Assembly (NCBI GenBank): GCA_025358885.1
Contig: JANYHW010000063.1
Span: 1-43,191 of the forward strand
Length of the DNA stretch: 43,191 nt
Direction of reading: 5' to 3'
DNA from: Cytophagales bacterium
Lineage (GTDB): Bacteria > Bacteroidota > Bacteroidia > Cytophagales > Cyclobacteriaceae
A program made the translations under genes and the position numbers. Below, piece by piece: positions 27,891 to 35,004 of the stretch. Within the stretch, counting starts at the first letter, position 1; each line of letters starts with the position of its first letter. The notes beneath the pieces are model-generated. The model saw only the letters and a list, made by a program, of their open reading frames with translations, searched no databases and was not told the DNA's origin.

Positions 27891-29210
27891 ATGAAAAACT
27901 GGAAATCGGTGACCATGGCATGCATCGCCATCAGCACCTTCATGCTGCTATCATTCAATTTTCGAAGCAGCAAGTCCCGAAAGCACCTGACCACGTATCA
28001 ATCCATTCCAAAAGGCTGCGTGTTCCGCACCCTGATGGGTGAAGAAGTTTCAGACTCCGGTGTTGTGCACATTACTTCCACCAAATCTCAGGTATCGATT
28101 GAGAACGGATTGGCCTGGATCATTCAGGCCCAGGGTCAGCACGGCGGTTGGGGTGCAGGGAGTCATCACAGGCAGGACGTCATGGATCCACACGCAGTCC
28201 CCTCCGATCCTGCTACGACTTCCATGGTTGCCATGGCAATTCTGCGAAGTGGAAGCACGCTCAAATCAGGGACCTACTCCGGGCCATTGAATAAAGCCCT
28301 CTACTATTTACTGAATGCTGTTGAGGGTTCGTCACCCGAGAGCTTCACCATCACCGACCAGACCGGAACCCAGATTCAAATTAAACTTGGCGCCAATATC
28401 GATGTGATACTCACCTCTCAGTTCCTATCCAATTTGCTTGATGGGTATCTGGATGGTGATGTGCAACTCAAGGCCAGGGCAAAGAAAGCCAATGACGTAT
28501 GTGTAGCAAAAATCCAGAAAGCACAAGATGGCAATGGCAGCTTTGTAGGATCAGGCTGGGCTGGCGTGCTGCAATCTTCCTTTGCCACCAATGCCCTTGA
28601 GGCAGCCCAGGCACAAGGGGCCAAGGTAGATGACAAGGTCCTGGACAAAGCCCGTGAATTCCAGAAGAACAACTACGATTCAAAAACTGGCGATGTGAAA
28701 ACAGAACTCGGAGCAGGCGTCATGTTGTATTCAGTTACCGGCTCAACCCGGGCCAGTGCGAAAGAAGCAAGGAAAGCAGAAGAGGAAATACAAAAAGCGC
28801 GGCGCGATGGACGCCTGGCCATGAATGCAGCCCCATCTGCCCGTAACCTTGAATCGATCGGCTTCAACAAGGACGAGGCAATGAAGTATGCAACAGCCTA
28901 TGAAGTGTACCAGGCAGGAAAGGCCCAGGCACAACGGCAGGATGTAATGGATGGCTTTGGAAGCAATGGTGGAGAAGAGTTTCTCAGCTACCTCCAGACG
29001 GGCGAAAGCATGATCATCGGCAAGGACAGTGAGTGGAAAAAATGGTATGACAATATGAGCGACCGTCTTCTGAAAATACAAAATGATGATGGCAGCTGGA
29101 GCGGTCACCATTGTATCACGAGCCCTGTCTTTTGTACCGCCACGTGCGTGCTGATATTGTCAGTGAATAATGATGTGAATAAATTGACGGAACTCGGACG
29201 TACACGATAG
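27891..29210 (+). CDS. Exported squalene-cyclase-like alpha/alpha-barrel protein
   Basis: A 439-residue protein with an N-terminal hydrophobic segment (about residues 8-22) that is probably an export signal or anchor. The rest reads as an alpha/alpha toroid of the prenyltransferase/squalene oxidase class: the first repeat NGLAWIIQAQGQHGGWGAG, later CVAKIQKAQDGNGSFVGSGW, and near the end LLKIQNDDGSWSGHH with CITSPVFCTATCVLIL. Each shows the QW-like pattern (Q-x3-G-x-W/F). The cyclase catalytic motif DxDD is absent, so terpene cyclisation is not expected. A charged helical insertion lies around residues 285-320 (KEARKAEEEIQKARRDGR). The cluster GHHC with two further cysteines may bind metal (inference). 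A stable inverted repeat follows the stop. Confidence 0.75.
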   Translation: MKNWKSVTMACIAISTFMLLSFNFRSSKSRKHLTTYQSIPKGCVFRTLMGEEVSDSGVVHITSTKSQVSIENGLAWIIQAQGQHGGWGAGSHHRQDVMDPHAVPSDPATTSMVAMAILRSGSTLKSGTYSGPLNKALYYLLNAVEGSSPESFTITDQTGTQIQIKLGANIDVILTSQFLSNLLDGYLDGDVQLKARAKKANDVCVAKIQKAQDGNGSFVGSGWAGVLQSSFATNALEAAQAQGAKVDDKVLDKAREFQKNNYDSKTGDVKTELGAGVMLYSVTGSTRASAKEARKAEEEIQKARRDGRLAMNAAPSARNLESIGFNKDEAMKYATAYEVYQAGKAQAQRQDVMDGFGSNGGEEFLSYLQTGESMIIGKDSEWKKWYDNMSDRLLKIQNDDGSWSGHHCITSPVFCTATCVLILSVNNDVNKLTELGRTR

Positions 29211-29223
29211 CTATAACCAGTTC

Positions 29224-29273
29224 GTTGTTGGTTGATTGTTGCTGGGTCTTTCAGACAGCCATCAACCAACAAC
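29224..29273. terminator. Long inverted repeat between convergent genes
   Basis: A perfect 13-base-pair stem, GTTGTTGGTTGAT (29224-29236) with its complement at 29261-29273; the loop contains a further GCTG/CAGC pairing. It lies 13 bases after the stop of the cyclase-fold gene and in front of the leftward ribbon-helix-helix gene end. There is no T-run, so it may act as a bidirectional structural terminator. Confidence 0.5.
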
Positions 29274-29318
29274 TATTTCAGGTGTTCTTCGTAAAATCTC
29301 CAGGCAAATAAAGATTGA

Positions 29319-29486
29319 TTACGGGAGCGGACGCTTCTGCTTTAGCCTCCCCGACTCTTTCAATGCCTTCGTAATAAGCCACTCAAGCTGTCCATTTGTG
29401 CTGCGGAACTCGTCGGAAGACCATTTCTCCATGGCCTTAAGAATTTCGGGATCGAGGCGAAGTACAAATGGTTTCTTTTGAGCCAT
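29319..29486 (-). CDS. Arc-type ribbon-helix-helix DNA-binding protein, 55 aa
   Basis: A very short gene: 55 residues starting MAQKKPFVLRLDPEILKAME, followed by KWSSDEFRSTNGQLEWLITK and a basic tail. The pattern is the Arc/MetJ ribbon-helix-helix: strand FVLRLD, helix A from PEILKAMEKWSSDEF, and helix B from STNGQLEWLITKALKESG. Such proteins bind DNA operators as paired dimers through the beta strand. It lies 83 bases downstream of the SPFH gene on the same strand, and this pairing is seen in many Bacteroidota (family knowledge). It is likely a regulator of this pair and may act at the palindrome at 30428-30451 (inference). Confidence 0.88.
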   Translation of the reverse strand: MAQKKPFVLRLDPEILKAMEKWSSDEFRSTNGQLEWLITKALKESGRLKQKRPLP

Positions 29487-29569
29487 CTTTTACTGGTAGG
29501 TACGTATTGATCTCATCGTGAATGTTTCGGCTGATTCCCCATCCGTCGGAATCCGGTTGTTCATCCAAA

Positions 29570-30421
29570 TCAATGGTTAAGTGTCCCCGTATTCACAATG
29601 GGGCTCACGTCTTTGTCACTGCAGAGCACCACCATCAGGTTACTGACCATGGCCGCTTTCCTTTCTTCATCCAATTCAATAATATTCTTGGTCTTAAGGT
29701 GATCGAGGGCCATTTCCACCATGCTAACAGCTCCTTCCACGATCTTGAAACGTGCAGCAACTACAGCAGTCGCTTGCTGCCTGCGCAACATAGCCCCTGC
29801 TATTTCGGGCGCGTAGGCCAGATATCCAATCCGCGCTTCAATGACATAAATTCCTGCGATGTCCAACCGGTTTCGCAAGGTTTCCTCGAGCGCCTGGTTT
29901 ACTTCCCCATGACCGGACCGCAATGTCATTTCCGCTTCAACTTCAAAGTTGTCATAAGGATACATTCCCGCTAGCGTCCTCACAGCTGCATCGCTCTGTA
30001 TCCGTACAAAATTTTCAAAATTGTCCACCTCAAAAGCCGCCTTGTACGTATCCTTTACCTGCCATACGAGTATCACCCCTATTTGGATGGGGTTTCCCAC
30101 CTTATCGTTTACCTTGATTTTTTCGCTGTCGAAATTACGGGCACGAAGTGAAATACTCTTCCTGGCAAAGAATGGGTTTGCCCAAAAAAAGCCGCTGCTC
30201 TTTACAGTCCCTTTGTATTCACCGAAGAGCACAAGCACCACCGAACTATTCGGGTTCAGGAAAAAGAACCCCGGAGCCAACACCCCGGCAAAAACCAGAG
30301 GCCAAATGGCAATTGGGTTTCGCATGGCTAACAAGCCCGCCAAACCCAGCGCCACCAGAACCAGCGTCAGCGCCAACATGGCATAGCCGGAAATCGGGGA
30401 AAAACCTTTTTCATTGCTCAT
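29570..30421 (-). CDS. SPFH/Band 7 domain membrane protein
   Basis: A 283-residue protein with two hydrophobic segments at the N-terminus (about 12-32 and 37-56), followed by the SPFH (Band 7, stomatin-like) domain: SSVVLVLFGEYKGTVKSSGF, then SISLRARNFDSEKIKVND, PIQIGVILVWQVKDTYKAAF, a long heptad-rich helix (EVNQALEETLRNRLDIAGIY) and QQATAVVAARFKIVEGAVSM. SPFH proteins assemble into large membrane rings that organise lipids and proteases. The C-terminal end (SPIVNTGTLNH) is the normal family end. It shares a unit with the ribbon-helix-helix gene downstream and is divergent from the DoxX-like gene. Confidence 0.93.
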   Translation of the reverse strand: MSNEKGFSPISGYAMLALTLVLVALGLAGLLAMRNPIAIWPLVFAGVLAPGFFFLNPNSSVVLVLFGEYKGTVKSSGFFWANPFFARKSISLRARNFDSEKIKVNDKVGNPIQIGVILVWQVKDTYKAAFEVDNFENFVRIQSDAAVRTLAGMYPYDNFEVEAEMTLRSGHGEVNQALEETLRNRLDIAGIYVIEARIGYLAYAPEIAGAMLRRQQATAVVAARFKIVEGAVSMVEMALDHLKTKNIIELDEERKAAMVSNLMVVLCSDKDVSPIVNTGTLNH

Positions 30422-30427
30422 AACATA

Positions 30428-30451
30428 TGATATTAAAATGATATTATATCA
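30428..30451. promoter_or_regulatory. Operator-like palindrome upstream of the SPFH gene
   Basis: TGATATTATATCA (30439-30451) is a perfect palindrome around a central T, and another TGATAT half-site lies exactly 11 bases to the left (30428-30433), one helical turn away. It is immediately upstream of the SPFH start codon (30421). The three half-sites on one face fit a dimeric regulator; the nearby ribbon-helix-helix protein is a candidate binder. Confidence 0.45.
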
Positions 30452-30582
30452 ATATTACGCTTTCTGCCGAAGAATGTTGCATGTATTCAATATTTTTTTA
30501 TCGGCGTTGGACTGGTTTGCCCCAATGTGTACCTTGCGCAGTGCCGAATGGGGCCTGAATGATCTCCCTGGCCTTGAACTTG

Positions 30583-30951
30583 ATGAAAACATTAGCCCTT
30601 ATCCTCACTTTTCCTCTTGGCGCTTTTATGATTCTGGGAGGAGTCAACCACTTTCTTACTCCACAAACTTACTTTCCGTTTATTCCCGATTTTTTGCCAC
30701 AGGCCATAATCAATTATTTGGCTGGCGCAATCGAAATGGTGCTGGGAATCGGAATTTTTATACCGGCCTTTCGACACAAAGCCTCGTTGGGTGTCCTCGG
30801 ATTAATGGTACTGTTTCTCCCTATCCATATCATCGATGTCTTCAGGGATTATCCGGTGATAGGAAGTCATTTTCTCGCCTTGATTCGAGTGCCCATTCAA
30901 TTTGTCTTCATCGGTTGGGCATGGTTCGTCGGCGAAAAAGCCAAACGCTAA
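30583..30951 (+). CDS. DoxX-like membrane protein
   Basis: A 122-residue protein with four hydrophobic helices (about 3-22, 42-60, 66-88, 95-115). The first helix and loop, ILGGVNHFLTPQTYFPFIPD, are typical of the DoxX/DoxD-like family: a G-x-x-HF element followed by a short P-rich loop. DoxX-like proteins are small inner-membrane subunits, some linked to thiol or quinone redox, with a mostly unknown role. The frame also contains an ATG at 30559 (MISLALNLM); 30583 was preferred because it begins directly with the basic-hydrophobic start. A sequence close to the Bacteroidota -7 element (TACCTTGC, 30531-30538) lies upstream. It converges on the gamma-glutamyltransferase-like gene. Confidence 0.85.
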   Translation: MKTLALILTFPLGAFMILGGVNHFLTPQTYFPFIPDFLPQAIINYLAGAIEMVLGIGIFIPAFRHKASLGVLGLMVLFLPIHIIDVFRDYPVIGSHFLALIRVPIQFVFIGWAWFVGEKAKR

Positions 30952-30973
30952 ACAAAAAAGGGTCAACAGCCAC

Positions 30974-32701
30974 CTAAGATCCGTAGGCCTGTCCTGCCCT
31001 CCTCGGATCACCGCAGGCATATCGTGTTCCTGTAGCCGGGTCAATGTAGATTCCTTCGAAAGATCCCAGGTGCCATTGCCAAGGGCGTACTCTATCAAAA
31101 TTGAGACCCAACTTCTCCAGCGCAGAAACAATGGATGGGTTATAATCATTTTCAACCAGAAAAGACCCTGTCTTGTTCAGGGAATAGCCACCAAACCTCG
31201 GCAGGTGTACGGCCTTTTCAGGAAGCATTCCAAAGTCAAGAATATTTATGGTGTTGGTGAGAATATTCTCCATGAGTGATACACTTGGTGATCCCGACGC
31301 CAGCACTGGTTTTCCTCCCTTGAAGATAATGGAGGGACAAATCCTGGCATTGATACGATCACCCGGTGCCGGTATGCCTGAGGAATAATGAAGCACCGCG
31401 GCGCAAATGCTTACACCTTCCACATACAAGGTATTCGTCCACGGTAAAGACATAACAGAATGGAGTACCGTGGCTACATTTCCTTTCGCGTCCACCACCG
31501 TAAGGTGGTTACTGCCGGGAGGTGGTGGCGGGCCTCCACCCATATCCATCATGGTACGGGGCTTGGGCTTCAGCCTTTGGAAACGTTCGGCGGCATAGGC
31601 TTTTGAAATTGCTTTCTCCACCGGTGTCACGGAACCCATCATTCGTTCGCGGGAACTGGACGATAGTACTTCGCCCAGGATCTGCATCGCTTTCTGTGTG
31701 GATTCAAAACTCTCCTGAAAGGGACCCGTGGACTTGAAGTCATACAATTCAGCCATGTTGAGCATCTCGATGAGCAGCTGTCCTCCAAAGTCAGGTGCCG
31801 GTGAGCCCATGACTTCATAGTCCCGGTAGGTACCTTTTACAGGTTCCTGGACCATTGGCTGATAGCGCGCAAAATCTTCCTCCGTCACAATTCCGCCGGT
31901 TTGGCGCATCACTTCTACAAATTTCTTTGCAAAATCTCCCTGGTAAAAATATTTGCTACCCTCTTCTGACAAACGGGTAAGCATCCCCGCTAGTTTGCGC
32001 TGGACAATGAGGTCACCTGGACGAACGATGGTATTGTTTGGCATGTAAATCTCGCGTCCATCCGCGGATTGAGCAATCAGGTCTGCAGATTCAAATATTT
32101 CGCCATAGAGAAAAGGATAGCACTCGAATCCTTCTTTGGCATAACGAATAGAGTCTGCCATAAGGGTCTTTACGGGCAACGACCCAAACCGCTTGTAAGA
32201 TTCCTCAAACCCTCCCCAATAACCTGGCACGAGCACCCACTTCGAAGATTTAGCCAATTCCATCAGCTTAATGATGCTGAATTCCTCCTTCTTGGTTGCG
32301 AGGGGAGAGTTGCAACTTCCATTTACATGGGTCGTCTTGCCGGTGGCTGCATCATAGTACAACATGCTGAACACGCCTGTCAGCGTTGTCATGTGGGGCT
32401 CAACTACGGCCTGTACGATGGAGGCCGCGAGGGCGGCATCGGCTGCATTGCCACCTTGCTTAAGAATCTTGATCGCCTGATTGCTGGCCAATGGGCTTGA
32501 TGAAACGGCCATGCCTTTAGAGGATACTGCACCTTTCTTGCGTCCAAATTGGGCTTCGCCGAGCAGTCGTTTTCGCTCTGCTACCCAATCATCAGCATGG
32601 GTGGCTTCATCAGTTGATTTCGCAAATACAGACTGGACAGGATTCAAAAATGTGGCACCGGTTGCGGCACCAGCGGAGGCGAGGAATTTTCTTCTTTTCA
32701 T
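30974..32701 (-). CDS. Gamma-glutamyltransferase homologue with altered active site, Tat signal
   Basis: A 575-residue protein whose N-terminus MKRRKFLASAGAATGATFL looks like a twin-arginine export signal. The frame opens at 32779; the ATG at 32701 was chosen for this signal. The fold matches gamma-glutamyltransferases: SNQAIKILKQGGNAADAALA near residue 75, VPGYWGGFEESYKRFGS, GGIVTEEDFARYQPMV, and HLTVVDAKGNVATVLHSV at the expected processing site. However, the nucleophile Thr (E. coli Thr391) aligns with Ser397 in GSNHLTVVD. The Arg114 region reads HVNGSCNSP, the Ser462-Ser463 pair reads Ala452-Arg453 (NARICP), and the oxyanion pair Gly483-Gly484 reads Ser473-Val474 (GSPSVS). A proline-rich loop precedes Ser397. 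It may be self-processing with another substrate, or inactive. Confidence 0.88.
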   Translation of the reverse strand: MKRRKFLASAGAATGATFLNPVQSVFAKSTDEATHADDWVAERKRLLGEAQFGRKKGAVSSKGMAVSSSPLASNQAIKILKQGGNAADAALAASIVQAVVEPHMTTLTGVFSMLYYDAATGKTTHVNGSCNSPLATKKEEFSIIKLMELAKSSKWVLVPGYWGGFEESYKRFGSLPVKTLMADSIRYAKEGFECYPFLYGEIFESADLIAQSADGREIYMPNNTIVRPGDLIVQRKLAGMLTRLSEEGSKYFYQGDFAKKFVEVMRQTGGIVTEEDFARYQPMVQEPVKGTYRDYEVMGSPAPDFGGQLLIEMLNMAELYDFKSTGPFQESFESTQKAMQILGEVLSSSSRERMMGSVTPVEKAISKAYAAERFQRLKPKPRTMMDMGGGPPPPPGSNHLTVVDAKGNVATVLHSVMSLPWTNTLYVEGVSICAAVLHYSSGIPAPGDRINARICPSIIFKGGKPVLASGSPSVSLMENILTNTINILDFGMLPEKAVHLPRFGGYSLNKTGSFLVENDYNPSIVSALEKLGLNFDRVRPWQWHLGSFEGIYIDPATGTRYACGDPRRAGQAYGS

Positions 32702-32837
32702 AAAGAGGTTCTTTGACAGGTGAGTAAACCTAATGATTTCAGAACATAATTTGGATGGGAAATTTGAAAAAATTGACACGTCAATCGGTCAATATAATGT
32801 GGTATGGTTTTGTCAATAGATTTAAAGAAATTTGAGA

Positions 32838-33890
32838 ATGCGAATTGGTGCCTTCATCGTTTTTCTCTTCCTACTGTGCTCCTGCAGCAGCAAAGTATAT
32901 GAGGTAAAGGGCAGCTTCAGCGAATCTCCCATTCCCTCGTCACCTGATTACAGCAAAGCCCGTTACTGGGCCTCCCTGCCAGACAAGGTGGATGCGGCCG
33001 ATAGTGTACCTCACAAAACAAATCTTCGGGATCTTCAGGCCACGGCCCCGGCGGATGTTTTCTTTATTCATCCGACTACGTTTACCATAGAGCCAAAAAA
33101 TCAATATCTCTGGAATGGTGATACTGATGATTCTGACCTCAATAACAAAACACAGACCACAACCATACTGAACCAAGCCTCGATCTTCAATGGATCATGC
33201 CGTATCTATGCGCCTTACTATCGGCAGGCTCATTTGTATGCTTTTTATACCCCCTCGAAGGAAGATGCATCCAAAGCCCTTGACCTGGCCTACGCAGATG
33301 TTCGGTCGGCGTTCGAATATTATTTAAAGAACTACAATCAAGGAAGACCTATTGTTATTGCCTCCCACAGCCAGGGAAGTTATCATGGCGAACGCCTGAT
33401 CAAAGATTATTTTGACGGAAAGGAATTGAAAAAACAACTGGTGGCCGCCTACCTGATTGGTCGGGCAATTCCAACAACTTCGTTTACCTCCATCCGGCCG
33501 ACGGAAAAACCTGAGGAGATTGGTGTTTGGGCTTCGTGGAACACCTTTGCCAGGGGTTTTTATCCAAAGAATTACGAACTGTATTACAGGAAGGCACAAT
33601 CCACCAATCCCCTGCTGTGGAACTCAAGTGAAGTGTTTGCTTCAAAAGAACTCAATAAGGGCGGTGTTGCATTTCATTTCAGCTATGCACCCCAACTGGC
33701 AGACGCACAAAATCACCAGGGACTCCTTTGGATCAACAAGCCTTACTTTCGCGGCCGATTTTTCATTCGCAAGAAGCGATGGCATATCGCCGATTTGAAT
33801 TTGTTCTATATGAATATCCGTGAGAATGTGGCGCTGAGGATTGAGACTTTCCTGGGGGCAGTCAAATCTTCCCCATCAACAGGTAAATAA
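32838..33890 (+). CDS. DUF3089 alpha/beta-hydrolase-like lipoprotein
   Basis: A 350-residue lipoprotein starting MRIGAFIVFLFLLCSC, with two possible lipidated cysteines (14 or 16). The open frame begins at a TTG six bases upstream; the ATG at 32838 was chosen. The body matches DUF3089: DVFFIHPTTF near residue 73, NQASIFNGSCRIYAPYYRQA, ALDLAYADVRSAFEYYL, and the nucleophile elbow IVIASHSQGSYHGERLI with Ser178 in H-S-Q-G. Members are believed to be serine hydrolases, but substrates are unknown. It is divergent from the gamma-glutamyltransferase-like gene, with 136 bases between start codons. Confidence 0.88.
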   Translation: MRIGAFIVFLFLLCSCSSKVYEVKGSFSESPIPSSPDYSKARYWASLPDKVDAADSVPHKTNLRDLQATAPADVFFIHPTTFTIEPKNQYLWNGDTDDSDLNNKTQTTTILNQASIFNGSCRIYAPYYRQAHLYAFYTPSKEDASKALDLAYADVRSAFEYYLKNYNQGRPIVIASHSQGSYHGERLIKDYFDGKELKKQLVAAYLIGRAIPTTSFTSIRPTEKPEEIGVWASWNTFARGFYPKNYELYYRKAQSTNPLLWNSSEVFASKELNKGGVAFHFSYAPQLADAQNHQGLLWINKPYFRGRFFIRKKRWHIADLNLFYMNIRENVALRIETFLGAVKSSPSTGK

Positions 33891-33947
33891 TACTGAGCAT
33901 TCAAGGGTTAAAATACCGAACTTGCCCTTGGCGTTTGAGGAGAGTTA

Positions 33948-34802
33948 ATGAAATTGAAATTACTATTATATCTCCTGGCAATCATTGGGTTAGGACCCTC
34001 ACAGGTATCTCGGGGCCAGGTGCCATTACAAGGATTGTTTTACAGGTACAGTTTGCTCCAACATCATCACATGAGGATGGCTGACAAAGCGAATCCTGTT
34101 AACAATGGACTTTGGTTCGCCCCCGGCTACTTGATCGGTTATTCACAAAATTGCACCAGCAAGAACAAAGTTGTCAATGGCTTGTTCAGGCAGGGCGAAG
34201 ATATTTTTTCAAGTTCGCGATGGGTCGATGCGGCCCTCGTCTACGAAGGGTGCATTAAACTCGATTCTACCTTTTGTGACGCCTACCTTAGGCTTGGGCA
34301 GTGCTATGCTGAGAAGGGCAACCTGGCTTCGGCACTCAGTATTTTTCAACTTGCTGCTGATAAATTCCCGACTAATTCAATTGTTTCTCTCGCCTTGGGG
34401 CAGATATACTTATCATTGGGAGAACCAGAAGTTGCCTTGCCATACTTTGAAAAACTCTTCCTCTTGGAGGGGGGCAACCCGGAGTACTATGTTGCGACCA
34501 GTCTTGCGTTATATGATTGCAACCGAAAGACTGAAGCTCTCCAATACCTTCAGAGAGGGAAACAATTGGTGATGACTTTCCTGCAGGGAAAGACCCAACT
34601 CCCTCCATCCTACGGGCACCCCTCTTATATAATTTTTGGAAAGGAGTTCGCGTATCTTAAAATATATGAAGGGATTCTCTGCTATGAACTCGGCCAGACC
34701 GATCAATGCATCAAGCTGCTGAACAGTGTGTACATCGATAAGGGCGATCATGATATGGAAACCCTGCGACTGCACTTTATTGATTTGGCTCAAAAACGAT
34801 GA
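33948..34802 (+). CDS. Exported TPR protein
   Basis: A 284-residue protein with signal peptide (MKLKLLLYLLAIIGLGPSQV; cleavage near residue 23). Residues 30-75 are not repeat-like. Three to four tetratricopeptide-like units then follow: LFRQGEDIFSSSRWVDAALV, CDAYLRLGQCYAEKGNLASA, SIVSLALGQIYLSLGEPEVA and PEYYVATSLALYDCNRKTEA, each with the usual W/L-x2-L/I-G-x2-Y spacing, ending near residue 200. TPRs mediate protein-protein contact; the partner is unknown. It lies 57 bases after the DUF3089 gene on the same strand. Confidence 0.8.
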   Translation: MKLKLLLYLLAIIGLGPSQVSRGQVPLQGLFYRYSLLQHHHMRMADKANPVNNGLWFAPGYLIGYSQNCTSKNKVVNGLFRQGEDIFSSSRWVDAALVYEGCIKLDSTFCDAYLRLGQCYAEKGNLASALSIFQLAADKFPTNSIVSLALGQIYLSLGEPEVALPYFEKLFLLEGGNPEYYVATSLALYDCNRKTEALQYLQRGKQLVMTFLQGKTQLPPSYGHPSYIIFGKEFAYLKIYEGILCYELGQTDQCIKLLNSVYIDKGDHDMETLRLHFIDLAQKR

Positions 34803-34829
34803 ACGGAAAATTCCCAGAAGCATTCCTTG

Positions 34830-34847
34830 TCAGGTAATCTTACCTGA
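34830..34847. repeat. Perfect 18-base palindrome before permease locus 7
   Basis: TCAGGTAA-TC-TTACCTGA lies 27 bases after the TPR gene stop and 157 bases before the permease start. It is too tight for a good terminator hairpin and has no T-run, so an operator is possible. Confidence 0.4.
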
Positions 34848-35004
34848 TTCATTCAATGTGGCCCGAGGCAAGCTAAATCGAACCAATAGCGGTCAATTCC
34901 AATCAAAATCGGACACAACACGAGCTTATATGTTCAGTTTCTTCAACAAAAATCAACCTTCTGCTTTGGTACACACTTTGATAAGGATTTGAAAACCTTA
35001 CCCA

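Noticed and set aside
27891-29210. Annotating the toroid protein as squalene-hopene cyclase
   Set aside because: The catalytic DxDD motif is missing, the length is too short (439 versus about 630 residues) and it has an export signal.
29487-29569. A frame between the SPFH and ribbon-helix-helix genes reading DEQPDSDGWGISRNIHDEIN
   Set aside because: It looks protein-like but has only a TTG or ATT start, overlaps the 5' end of the ribbon-helix-helix gene in another phase, and is short; not supported as a gene.
30414-30977. 187-codon plus-strand frame over the DoxX-like gene
   Set aside because: The DoxX-like frame in another phase has the hydrophobic helices and family motif; this longer frame is a shadow.
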